From NCBI GenBank assembly GCA_017549185.1, contig JAFYVJ010000068.1, positions 1-63,881 on the forward strand: DNA of 63,881 bases. Direction: 5' to 3'. Source of the stretch: Roseburia sp. Its GTDB lineage: Bacteria > Bacillota > Clostridia > Lachnospirales > Lachnospiraceae. Under the pieces are notes generated by a model. The model was not told the origin of the DNA. It searched no databases and was given only the letters and a program-made list of their open reading frames with translations. This document shows positions 14,909-22,931 of the stretch, piece after piece (position 1 is the stretch's first letter; every line of letters begins with the position of its first letter). The translations under genes and the position numbers were made by a program.

Positions 14909-17728
14909 GTGAGGATAAAAAAGAAAATTAGTTTAGTAGGAATATTGTTGTTAGCTTTGATATTGGTGTATTTTAGTGTTCAAATACAAGAAAGTCCTAA
15001 AGTGAGGCAAGAAGTAGTGATTGCTGTTTTGGATACGGGATATTCTGGTGAAAGCAGTCGTGTATTGAAAGGAATTGCAGTACTTGAAAGTGAAAAGAAT
15101 GCTTGGGATAATAATGGACATGGAACTGGAATTACACAAATTATTTTAGAGGAAACCGATGATTGGGTTCAGATTTTACCTATAAAAATTGCTGATTATA
15201 CGGGATGCTCAACGGAAGAAGCTGCGTATCAAGGGGTGAAATATGCAATGGAATATGGTGTGGATATCATACATATGTCATTGAATATGAGTAATTTGGA
15301 TGAAAATAGTAAATTGGTTGGGATAGTGAAAGAAGCAATTGCAGAAGGAATCGAGATTGTAGTATCAGCCGGAAATAGCGGGAAAGATACCATTAGAGTG
15401 TTTCCAGCTAATATAGAAGATGCGATTGTAGTGAGTGCAGTAGATGAAGAGGAGGAGTTTTGTCGTTATAGTAATTATGGAGAGACAATAGATTTTGCAG
15501 CAGCAGGTTTTTATAAAGGAGAGTCGGGGACTTCCTATGCAGCGGCCAGAGTGACAGGGATGTTGGCTAAAGAATACAGCAATGGTGGTAGTACAGAGAC
15601 GTTGCGAGAGTTAACTGTTGATAAGGGGATAAAAGGAAAAGACGTTTATTATGGGTATGGTGTTTTACGGTGTTCCGCAAAGATTGAGGAAGATAGAAAA
15701 GAAAGAATATATGTAGGGAAGTCCAAATATGACATAGGATATAAAATACTTGATATTGACTGGCACAAGACGGATATGGAGTTGTTAGATAAATATTTTG
15801 TAGAGACTCATGCTGCTTATGTGGGAATGTATTTATCAAAACTAGAAGAAGCAGAATTAGAACAGCTGAAAAAGAAATCAGAAATATTGGATTCAATGGT
15901 TTTGGTACAGGAGTTTGCCTGCATGAACAAAACAGGAAATTATGAGGAAAAATTATCCTACGAAGAAGGGTTTGTAGAAAATGCTATAAGAGAATACATG
16001 AAACATGAAGAGGAGTTAACGATTTCTGCGGAATGGCTAATATTAAACAAATATGGGTATTTTGTGATTTCATCTGATAATCGAAATGATATTTTTCATT
16101 TTCGAATAAATGGATTTGCTTATACAACTATAACGGAATCCAAGTGGTTTCCAATGTTTAATCCTGAAAAATTTACGATTACCAGGACAATAGTGAAGCA
16201 GACTACTGATTTTGGTGCAGTGGATATAGCTGGTTTTTCTACATATCTATGTTCAGGAAACAGTTTTGCGTCAGAGTATACGAATCCTGTTACAGGAAAA
16301 GTCTATGCAGAGGATAATCTTTATTCGATAGACATGGAAGTTGATGATGGTACGGAAAATTACGGATTATCTATTATTTTAGAGGGTTATAAAAATGTGA
16401 AGGAAGGTTATCATACAGAGGAAGCAGACATTGTGTTAATACCATATGATTATACACACGCTCATGAGAAATATACTTATGAAGAATATAAAGCACCTTT
16501 GCGATATGTTTTTTCGTATTATGATGGATCTACTAATAATGGTGGGTATGCTGATACACCACAAAGAGTAGAGGCACAAGAAAAAAACTTTATGAAATTA
16601 ATAAAAACAAATCAGACTGTATGGTACAACGGAGTCTATAAGAAAGGATATGATTATAGTGATGTAGATGAGATGTTAAGTTTAGAAGAAAAAATTTCAA
16701 AGTATTTAAAATCATATTCGAAAAAAGTTATTAAAAATGTGAATATATATTCAGAAGAATCCTCCCTAAGTGATAGTGGATTTACGATAAATGCAGATTT
16801 AGAAGCGTCGTTAGGAATACAGTGGAATCATGGAGAAACTGCTACGATTGCAGTGCAGAATGATATTCCGGAATATAATTTTCCGTTAGTTTTGAATAAA
16901 TATGAGATTGTTTATAATGGAAATGGGGCAACAGCAGGTGGAATGTCAAATACTTCTATGGTGTATAATGAGGCGAAAGCACTGGAAGAAAATCAGTATA
17001 GCAGGCGTGGATATTCATTTTTAGGATGGTCTACTACAGAGAACGGAGAAGTGGAGTATTTGGATGGACAGGAAGTATGTAACTTGTCTTTAGAGCACAA
17101 TGTGCAGGTTGTTTTGTATGCAGTTTGGGATGAATATCCGTGGATTATAGCTGAGGATTTATATTTTTCATTAGAAGAAGCACAAAATGGAACGATTACA
17201 TATGAGAGATTGATGGAATATGCGAGAGCAAAAGATAGAGAAGCCGGTGGTGTAATTTTACCTGGAATTGATGAAGAAAAAGGGACTACATTTATTATGG
17301 TAGATTATGCAGAGTCAAATTATACCGAATTGTTGCAGGAAGATGATGTTGCGGTAACTTATCAGGTTATAGATAGTGTAGGAAACATATATGAAAAGCT
17401 AATTACGGTTCATATAATAAATACCACTCCAAAGGAGAAGTTGCCAATAGGAAGGACACGTTTCATTAGTGAAAAATATTATATGAGAACCTATGAAGAT
17501 GGCGGTTTAGAGACAAATTCAATCTGGAAAACGAATGAGGATTATAGGAATACCATTGTAAGTGCTTTTGAGAATAGCAAAAACAAAACACCAATTTATA
17601 CCTTTAGATTATCTTATGAGGACATAGTATTGATGAAAGAAGTTATTCGGAAGAAGGGACTGAGAAATACAGAAAGTACAGATGTACTACAGTATTTCTA
17701 TGAAAATTTTTTGCCCGATTTCGTATGA
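14909..17728 (+). CDS. Membrane-anchored subtilisin-like (S8) protease with InlB-type repeat
   Basis: A 939-residue protein beginning at GTG 14909 with AGGAGAG upstream. The N-terminal helix (about 7-25) is a signal anchor. The S8 domain (about 35-255) has the full triad: Asp42 (V-L-D-T-G), His71 (N-G-H-G-T-G) and Ser209 (S-G-T-S-Y-A-A), with oxyanion Asn156 (S-A-G-N-S-G). There is no propeptide of usual length between anchor and catalytic domain. A long middle region (about 260-665) is unrecognised. A Listeria-Bacteroides (Flg_new/InlB B) repeat lies at about 668-735 with R-R-G-Y-S-F-L-G-W. Last gene of the Tad-like operon; it may process secreted subunits or the host surface (inference). 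Confidence 0.8.
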   Translation: MRIKKKISLVGILLLALILVYFSVQIQESPKVRQEVVIAVLDTGYSGESSRVLKGIAVLESEKNAWDNNGHGTGITQIILEETDDWVQILPIKIADYTGCSTEEAAYQGVKYAMEYGVDIIHMSLNMSNLDENSKLVGIVKEAIAEGIEIVVSAGNSGKDTIRVFPANIEDAIVVSAVDEEEEFCRYSNYGETIDFAAAGFYKGESGTSYAAARVTGMLAKEYSNGGSTETLRELTVDKGIKGKDVYYGYGVLRCSAKIEEDRKERIYVGKSKYDIGYKILDIDWHKTDMELLDKYFVETHAAYVGMYLSKLEEAELEQLKKKSEILDSMVLVQEFACMNKTGNYEEKLSYEEGFVENAIREYMKHEEELTISAEWLILNKYGYFVISSDNRNDIFHFRINGFAYTTITESKWFPMFNPEKFTITRTIVKQTTDFGAVDIAGFSTYLCSGNSFASEYTNPVTGKVYAEDNLYSIDMEVDDGTENYGLSIILEGYKNVKEGYHTEEADIVLIPYDYTHAHEKYTYEEYKAPLRYVFSYYDGSTNNGGYADTPQRVEAQEKNFMKLIKTNQTVWYNGVYKKGYDYSDVDEMLSLEEKISKYLKSYSKKVIKNVNIYSEESSLSDSGFTINADLEASLGIQWNHGETATIAVQNDIPEYNFPLVLNKYEIVYNGNGATAGGMSNTSMVYNEAKALEENQYSRRGYSFLGWSTTENGEVEYLDGQEVCNLSLEHNVQVVLYAVWDEYPWIIAEDLYFSLEEAQNGTITYERLMEYARAKDREAGGVILPGIDEEKGTTFIMVDYAESNYTELLQEDDVAVTYQVIDSVGNIYEKLITVHIINTTPKEKLPIGRTRFISEKYYMRTYEDGGLETNSIWKTNEDYRNTIVSAFENSKNKTPIYTFRLSYEDIVLMKEVIRKKGLRNTESTDVLQYFYENFLPDFV

Positions 17729-17900
17729 TGAAAGTAAGATAGAATTATTTGGGGGAGCAAGCTTTTGATGTGCTAGAGACGGAGTTGTCAGTAGGTAGTG
17801 AACGAATTATAATATGAGTGACACTGCCAATTAGAAAGAAAATGGAGAAGTAAGTCAGCATGATGAGTATTCGATAGAGAAAGAATAGGAGAGAAGAAAT

Positions 17901-18863
17901 ATGGAAAAGAAATGGGATGTTTTGGCTTTTGGTGAGTTATTAATAGATTTTACACAGAATGGAATTAGTAATCAGGGGAACGGAATGTTTGAGGCGAATC
18001 CGGGTGGAGCACCTTGTAATGTGCTTGCTATGTTAAACAGATTAGGACATACTACAGCATTTATGGGAAAGGTAGGAAATGATATTTTTGGGCACTTATT
18101 AAAGCACACATTAGAAGAAATTTCTATTGATACTAGTGCTTTAGAAATAGATGAGGACATTCGAACGACTCTCGCATTTGTGGCTAATGATGAGAATGGT
18201 GATAGAAGTTTTTCATTTTATCGCAATCCGGGAGCCGATATGATGTTTACACCGGATGAAGTGAAGGCGGATGCTATTGGTGATGCTGAGATTTTTCATT
18301 TTGGAACATTGTCGATGACTCACGAATTGGTTCGGGAAGCAACAAAGAAAGCATTACAAATAGCAAAAGAAAAAGGTGTGATAATTTCTTTTGACCCAAA
18401 CTTAAGAGAATCTTTATGGACTTCACTGGAATTAGCAAAAGAACAGGTGGCTTATGGATTGAAATATTGTGATATTCTAAAAATTTCTGATAATGAAATT
18501 CAATGGTTTACAGGAGAGTTGGACTATAATAAAGGGATTTCTTTACTGCAGGAACAGTATCAGATACCATTGATTTTATTATCGCTTGGAAAGGAGGGAA
18601 GCCGGGCGTATTATAAGGACATATGCGTGGAAGTACCTGCCTTTTTACAGGAAAATACGGTAGATACTACAGGGGCTGGAGATACATTTTTCGGAAGTTG
18701 TTTGCATTATGTTTTGAAAAAGGGCTTATATAATTTGGAAGAAAAGGATTTGCGAGAGATGCTTTTATTTGCGAACGCGGCGGCAGCGATTATTACAACA
18801 AAACGAGGGGCGTTAAAAGTTATGCCATCCGAAACGGAGATACAAGCTTTGTTGAATCGGTAG
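17901..18863 (+). CDS. PfkB family carbohydrate kinase, fructokinase-like
   Basis: A 320-residue cytoplasmic sugar kinase. The PfkB N-terminal signature N-P-G-G-A-P-C-N-V (about 34-42) and the C-terminal D-T-T-G-A-G-D-T-F-F-G (near 254-264, with catalytic Asp) are intact. The sequence resembles fructokinases (ATP + D-fructose to fructose-6-phosphate). AGGAGAG precedes the ATG. It follows the protease gene after 172 bases that hold no recognisable gene or terminator, and is followed after 19 bases by a membrane protein. The link to the neighbouring surface genes is unclear; it may be incidental. Confidence 0.85.
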   Translation: MEKKWDVLAFGELLIDFTQNGISNQGNGMFEANPGGAPCNVLAMLNRLGHTTAFMGKVGNDIFGHLLKHTLEEISIDTSALEIDEDIRTTLAFVANDENGDRSFSFYRNPGADMMFTPDEVKADAIGDAEIFHFGTLSMTHELVREATKKALQIAKEKGVIISFDPNLRESLWTSLELAKEQVAYGLKYCDILKISDNEIQWFTGELDYNKGISLLQEQYQIPLILLSLGKEGSRAYYKDICVEVPAFLQENTVDTTGAGDTFFGSCLHYVLKKGLYNLEEKDLREMLLFANAAAAIITTKRGALKVMPSETEIQALLNR

Positions 18864-18882
18864 GTTTTGGGAGAGGTTGTAA

Positions 18883-19374
18883 ATGAGTAAGGAAAAATAT
18901 TACTTGAAATGGTTACCGCTATTCATAATGATAGGTTTGATTCTGATTTTATTTATTATGTTTTTAAATAAAGATAATCATGCAAATAGAAATAATGAAA
19001 CGTATGTAAATGATACCGAAATAACAGTTGTAGGAGATATTATCGAGGACGACAAAGAACTTACATCGGAACAAGAGTACATTATGATTCCTAGCTTAAG
19101 AACACAGTATAACATATCGGAAGAAAACAAGGAAATATTCCTAATAAATCCAGAAGGAAACTCGGTTTATTTGAAATATACACTATACCTGGTTGGGGAA
19201 GAAATATACACAACAGATTATATTAAACCAGATTCAATGGTAAAAGCTAACTTATACGATGTATTGAAAGGAGGCACGTATAATGTAGAAGTTGCTATTT
19301 CATCCATTGATATAGAAACGCATGCTGCTTGTAACGGTGCAGAACTTAGTACAGTAGTTACAGTAGCAAAATAA
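18883..19374 (+). CDS. Membrane-anchored extracytoplasmic protein of unknown function
   Basis: A 163-residue protein with an N-terminal transmembrane helix (about 11-29) and an outer domain predicted to be beta-rich (V-Y-L-K-Y-T-L-Y-L-V-G-E-E-I-Y near 105-120, T-Y-N-V-E-V-A-I near 139-146). A ribosome site GAGAGG precedes the ATG. It is followed by a secreted leucine-rich-repeat protein and is probably co-transcribed with it. I recognise no family; similar small domains accompany surface proteins in Lachnospiraceae. Confidence 0.6.
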   Translation: MSKEKYYLKWLPLFIMIGLILILFIMFLNKDNHANRNNETYVNDTEITVVGDIIEDDKELTSEQEYIMIPSLRTQYNISEENKEIFLINPEGNSVYLKYTLYLVGEEIYTTDYIKPDSMVKANLYDVLKGGTYNVEVAISSIDIETHAACNGAELSTVVTVAK

Positions 19375-19403
19375 CACATCTTAATTGTCGAGGGGGAACA
19401 GAA

Positions 19404-20336
19404 TTGAAAAAGAAAACACGAAAGAAAATTTTAAGTACACTGCTAATATGTACACTAGTGTTAGCAAACTCAGTAAATGTATTAGCTACAACAACAGAGA
19501 TTCAAGGATCGGGTACAGATGCAAAAGACACTGGATCGAGTATAGTAGAAGCAGATATGCCAAGCTGGTATACTGTCACAATTCCAAAGAAAATAATAAT
19601 TGATAGTGAGTCAGCACTAGGAGAATATATGGTTAATGTAACCGGTGATATAGCAGGAAATATGAAAGTTCATGTTGTACCAGAGTCTAATATAACATTA
19701 ACACAGGAAGGAAAAGATGACATAACGGCTACTATTTCACAAAACAAAACGAGTTGGACATTCAATGAAATGGGTACAAATACATCAGGTAATATATCTG
19801 CTCCAGACTTATCAGCTGGTATGTGGAACGGTACACTTTATTTTGATATTACTTTAGAAGGAGCATTAGCATTAGCACCAGGCTTATATGATGCTAATGG
19901 TGTTATGTTAGCCACTTGGGAGGAAGCTGGCATTGATGCAGAAAAGACTTATGATTACAGTAATTATAATACTGATAGAGCATCAGGTAATTATGTATTA
20001 ACAAATAAATATCCGGAAACTACGAAAGTAGTAATGCCAAGTACTATAACGAAAATAGGTTTTATGGCATTTAGGGAATGTGCAAATTTACAGAGTGTTA
20101 TTATACCAAACAGTGTAACACTTATAGAAGGTTCTGCATTTGAACAGTGTGGCAATTTAGTAAATGTTACACTATCTGATAATTTAGAGGAAGTGGGCTA
20201 TCAGATTTTTTATTATGTATCAGGTATAGAGAGTATTACATGGAAGGGAAGGATTTACACAGATACAGAAAAAGATGAGTTTAATCAGGCATTTAAAGAT
20301 GCTGGTATTACAGATAGCGAATATACATGGATTTAA
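19404..20336 (+). CDS. Secreted BspA-type leucine-rich repeat protein
   Basis: A 310-residue protein beginning at TTG 19404 with GAGGGGG upstream. A signal peptide (about 1-30, basic start then hydrophobic, ending V-L-A-T) precedes a beta-rich domain (about 50-155). Two to three LRR_5 (BspA-type) repeats follow at about 215-285: V-V-M-P-S-T-I-T-K-I-G-F-M-A-F then S-V-I-I-P-N-S-V-T-L-I-E-G-S-A-F and V-T-L-S-D-N-L-E-E-V-G. No LPXTG or other anchor is visible. Probably a surface or secreted adhesion-type protein; its gene lies downstream of the Tad-like cluster. Confidence 0.75.
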   Translation: MKKKTRKKILSTLLICTLVLANSVNVLATTTEIQGSGTDAKDTGSSIVEADMPSWYTVTIPKKIIIDSESALGEYMVNVTGDIAGNMKVHVVPESNITLTQEGKDDITATISQNKTSWTFNEMGTNTSGNISAPDLSAGMWNGTLYFDITLEGALALAPGLYDANGVMLATWEEAGIDAEKTYDYSNYNTDRASGNYVLTNKYPETTKVVMPSTITKIGFMAFRECANLQSVIIPNSVTLIEGSAFEQCGNLVNVTLSDNLEEVGYQIFYYVSGIESITWKGRIYTDTEKDEFNQAFKDAGITDSEYTWI

Positions 20337-20387
20337 TATATAAAATCAAGTTATATTTTAGAAGAATAAGTAGTTTTGGGAACAATT

Positions 20388-20416
20388 TTGGAAAAGGGAT
20401 TAAAATAATTTATAAT
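20388..20416 (+). promoter_or_regulatory. Sigma-A promoter for the FAD/Rieske oxidoreductase gene
   Basis: -35 TTGGAA (20388-20393), a 17-bp spacer and -10 TATAAT (20411-20416). Transcription would start near 20423, upstream of the two hairpins at 20449-20502. Confidence 0.5.
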
Positions 20417-20448
20417 GGTACATACTACCATAAAAAATAGTGAGGTTA

Positions 20449-20502
20449 GTGTGAAAAATAAATTTTTCACACGCAACTTTGTGCCTGCGGCCCAAAGTTT
20501 GC
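20449..20502. other. Two adjacent hairpins in the leader of the oxidoreductase gene
   Basis: GTGTGAAAAA (20449-20458) and TTTTTCACAC (20463-20472) form a perfect 10-bp stem with a 4-base loop. Directly after, GCAACTTTG (20473-20481) pairs with CAAAGTTTGC (20493-20502), with one bulged base. They lie between the promoter and the start codon at 20518, so they would be in the mRNA leader. There is no T-run after either stem. Possible structured leader or repeat remnant. Confidence 0.45.
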
Positions 20503-20517
20503 AGGTATTGAAAGGGC

Positions 20518-21894
20518 ATGGTTATTAGTATGGAATCATTATGGAGGCAACAAACAGAAAAAATTGAATCGAATCATTATTTTTTACAAGGAAGTATACG
20601 GGAGTCACATTGGGATGTTGTGGTGATAGGTGCTGGAATGGCGGGTATTCTGATTGCTTACTATTTGCAAAAGCAAGGGAAACGGGTGTTAATAGTAGAA
20701 GCAAAGACGATAGCGTCCGGACAGACAGAGAGAACCACTGCAAAAATTACAAGCCAGCATGGATTGAAATATGCAGAACTTATAAGGACGGTAGGAGAGG
20801 AAAAGGCAAAGCTTTATGCAATGGCAAATCAGCAGGCAATTTCTCAATATGCGAGGCTTATCAAAGATGAAAAAATAGATTGTCAGTTTGAATGGGTAGA
20901 CTCTTATCTATACTCTATAAGTCAGAAATATATTTTGATGGAAGAGGCGAAAGTGGCCAAACACTTTGGAATTCAGGCAGAATTTGTGGAGAAAACAGAA
21001 TTGCCATTTGCAGTCAAAGGAGCAGTTCGTTTTGAAAATCAGGCACAGTTTTTTCCACTGAAATTTATAAAAAGCCTATCGGAAGAATTGAATGTTTTAG
21101 AACATACATTGGTCACGGAAATAAAAGATTGTTGGGTAGTTACAGATAAAGGGATTTTAACAGCAGACGATATCGTAGTAACTACTCACTATCCGATTAA
21201 AGATGTACCGGGATTTTATTTTTTACGGCAGCATCAGGAACGGAGTTATGTGTTAGCATTGGCAAATACGGAACCCATTAAAAATATGTATTATGGAATA
21301 GACGAAAATGGGTTGTCGTTTCGACAAGCAGGAGAATATCTATTGTTAGGAGGAAGTAGTCACCGAACCGGACACATTTATGGAAAAAAGGGAAATACGA
21401 GAACACGGAGTGTTAGTGCATATGGACATTTAAGAGAAGCGGCGAAGAATTATTTCCCAAAGGCAAAAGAAGTAGCTTATTGGTCAGCCCAGGATTGTAT
21501 GCCACACGATGGTATCCCGTTTATTGGCAAATATTCTGTATTTACACCGCATTTGTATGTAGCTACGGGATTTCAGAAATGGGGAATGAGTACATCTATG
21601 ATTGCAGCAAAGGTGATATGTGATGAAATATGTGGGGAGAAGAATCCATATGAGTCACTTTTTACACCTCAGAGATTATTAGTTCGTGCAGGGAGTAAGG
21701 AGTTATTAAAAGATATAGGAATAAGTGCAGGTAATTTGACAAAGGGGCTATTTGGAAAAAGACGTTGTTCTCATATGGGGTGTGCACTGATATGGAATCC
21801 GGAAACCAAAAGTTGGGATTGTCCATGCCATGGATCAAGATTTGATGAAGATGGAAAAGTATTAGATAATCCTGCGAAAAAGGATATATCATAG
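20518..21894 (+). CDS. FAD-dependent oxidoreductase with C-terminal Rieske [2Fe-2S] domain
   Basis: A 458-residue DAO-type flavoprotein. The dinucleotide-binding motif V-I-G-A-G-M-A-G (about 32-39) and V-E-A (near 58-60) bind FAD. The C-terminal 45 residues form a compact Rieske domain with C-S-H-M-G-C and C-P-C-H-G-S-R-F, giving the two Cys and two His ligands. This architecture matches the DadA-like/Rieske proteins of Bacilli and Clostridia (YhfW type), whose substrate is unknown. GAAAGGG lies upstream of the ATG. It stands alone in orientation and spacing; the next gene begins 97 bases later. Confidence 0.88.
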   Translation: MVISMESLWRQQTEKIESNHYFLQGSIRESHWDVVVIGAGMAGILIAYYLQKQGKRVLIVEAKTIASGQTERTTAKITSQHGLKYAELIRTVGEEKAKLYAMANQQAISQYARLIKDEKIDCQFEWVDSYLYSISQKYILMEEAKVAKHFGIQAEFVEKTELPFAVKGAVRFENQAQFFPLKFIKSLSEELNVLEHTLVTEIKDCWVVTDKGILTADDIVVTTHYPIKDVPGFYFLRQHQERSYVLALANTEPIKNMYYGIDENGLSFRQAGEYLLLGGSSHRTGHIYGKKGNTRTRSVSAYGHLREAAKNYFPKAKEVAYWSAQDCMPHDGIPFIGKYSVFTPHLYVATGFQKWGMSTSMIAAKVICDEICGEKNPYESLFTPQRLLVRAGSKELLKDIGISAGNLTKGLFGKRRCSHMGCALIWNPETKSWDCPCHGSRFDEDGKVLDNPAKKDIS

Positions 21895-21991
21895 TTTATG
21901 AGGAATACTAAATAAATTCTGTGGTCTTGCCGATACAAATTATATGAAAATGCAAAAGGATTTGCAGGAAAAGAACAGGGAGGTAATTATA

Positions 21992-22714
21992 ATGAGTGTA
22001 AATATGAATGGTGTTCTTGAAACTTATGCTACGTATGGTAAGGCTACCGGAAAAGTAGGTAAAAATAGTGAGTATGGCAAGACAGTAGGTAAACCGGAAC
22101 TTACTGAAGATGGCAAGAAGTATTATGAAGAGTTGAAGAAGAAATTCTCTAACATGGATTTTATTCTTGTAAGTGATGACATGATTGATCAGGCCAAAGC
22201 CAATTCAGCCAGTTTTGCGAATCCGACCAAAACAGTTGTGTTAATCAGCGAAGAAAAGGTTGAGAAAATGGCAACAGATGAGGAATATCGTAAGCAGTAC
22301 GAAGGCATTATTATGAATGCCACTGCACAGTTAGCACAGATGCAGAACGGATTTGAAAGTACCGGTGCAGAGATTCAAGGCTTTGGTATTCAAGTGGATG
22401 ACAATGGAACAGCTTCTTATTTTGCAGTATTAAAAAAGGCTTCGGCAGCACAAAAAGAGCGTATTGCGGAGCAGGCAGCAGAGAAGAAAGCGAAAGAAAA
22501 GGCAGCAGATAAAAAGGCAGAAGCAAAGGAGTCGAAAGAACGACTAGAAGAGGCGAAGAAATCAAATAGAGCAGAGGACGTTACGGTTATTTCTGCATCA
22601 TCAATAGAGGAATTATTAAAAAAAGTCAGTGATTATGCACTTGAAGCGAGAAGTAATGTCGTTCAGACACCAGAAGAAAAAATGATAGGACAGAATTTTG
22701 ATTTCCAAATCTAA
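21992..22714 (+). CDS. DUF6033-like protein
   Basis: A 240-residue cytoplasmic protein. The N-terminal half is globular and includes F-I-L-V-S-D-D-M-I-D near 50-60. A long charged helix (about 155-205, many Ala, Lys and Glu) follows, then a short C-terminal part. AGGGAGGT lies seven bases before the ATG at 21992; an upstream in-frame ATG at 21944 lacks a ribosome site. It resembles what I remember of DUF6033 proteins of Lachnospiraceae; the function is unknown. A terminator follows at 22734. Confidence 0.55.
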   Translation: MSVNMNGVLETYATYGKATGKVGKNSEYGKTVGKPELTEDGKKYYEELKKKFSNMDFILVSDDMIDQAKANSASFANPTKTVVLISEEKVEKMATDEEYRKQYEGIIMNATAQLAQMQNGFESTGAEIQGFGIQVDDNGTASYFAVLKKASAAQKERIAEQAAEKKAKEKAADKKAEAKESKERLEEAKKSNRAEDVTVISASSIEELLKKVSDYALEARSNVVQTPEEKMIGQNFDFQI

Positions 22715-22733
22715 GAACATTCTAAGCGTTATA

Positions 22734-22760
22734 GGGGAGCAGCGAAGCTGTTCCCTTTTT
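22734..22760 (+). terminator. Intrinsic terminator
   Basis: GGGGAGCAG (22734-22742) pairs with CTGTTCCCT (22748-22756), with two G-T pairs and a 5-base loop, and runs into TTTTT ending at 22760. It ends the DUF6033-like gene. Confidence 0.8.
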
Positions 22761-22842
22761 ATTTGATTTTTTTGGTGAGTTGATAAAGAATAGCTTTGGC
22801 TTTTTCGATATTTCCTCTTACTTGGATTATTCAGGATTGACA

Positions 22843-22858
22843 TGGAATAATGATTCCA
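22843..22858. promoter_or_regulatory. Palindromic operator candidate upstream of the MFS-GH2 gene
   Basis: TGGAAT (22843-22848), four bases, ATTCCA (22853-22858): a perfect inverted repeat directly after a TTGACA (22837-22842) and upstream of AT-rich -10-like boxes (TATATG near 22863, TACAAT near 22876). The position fits a repressor site over the promoter of the transporter-glycosidase gene. No regulator gene lies beside it. Confidence 0.45.
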
Positions 22859-22931
22859 ATTTTATATGATTTGTAGTACAATATGAGTTAACTAAAATTT
22901 AGAAAAACGGGAGTAGGTGGGGCATTTAATT

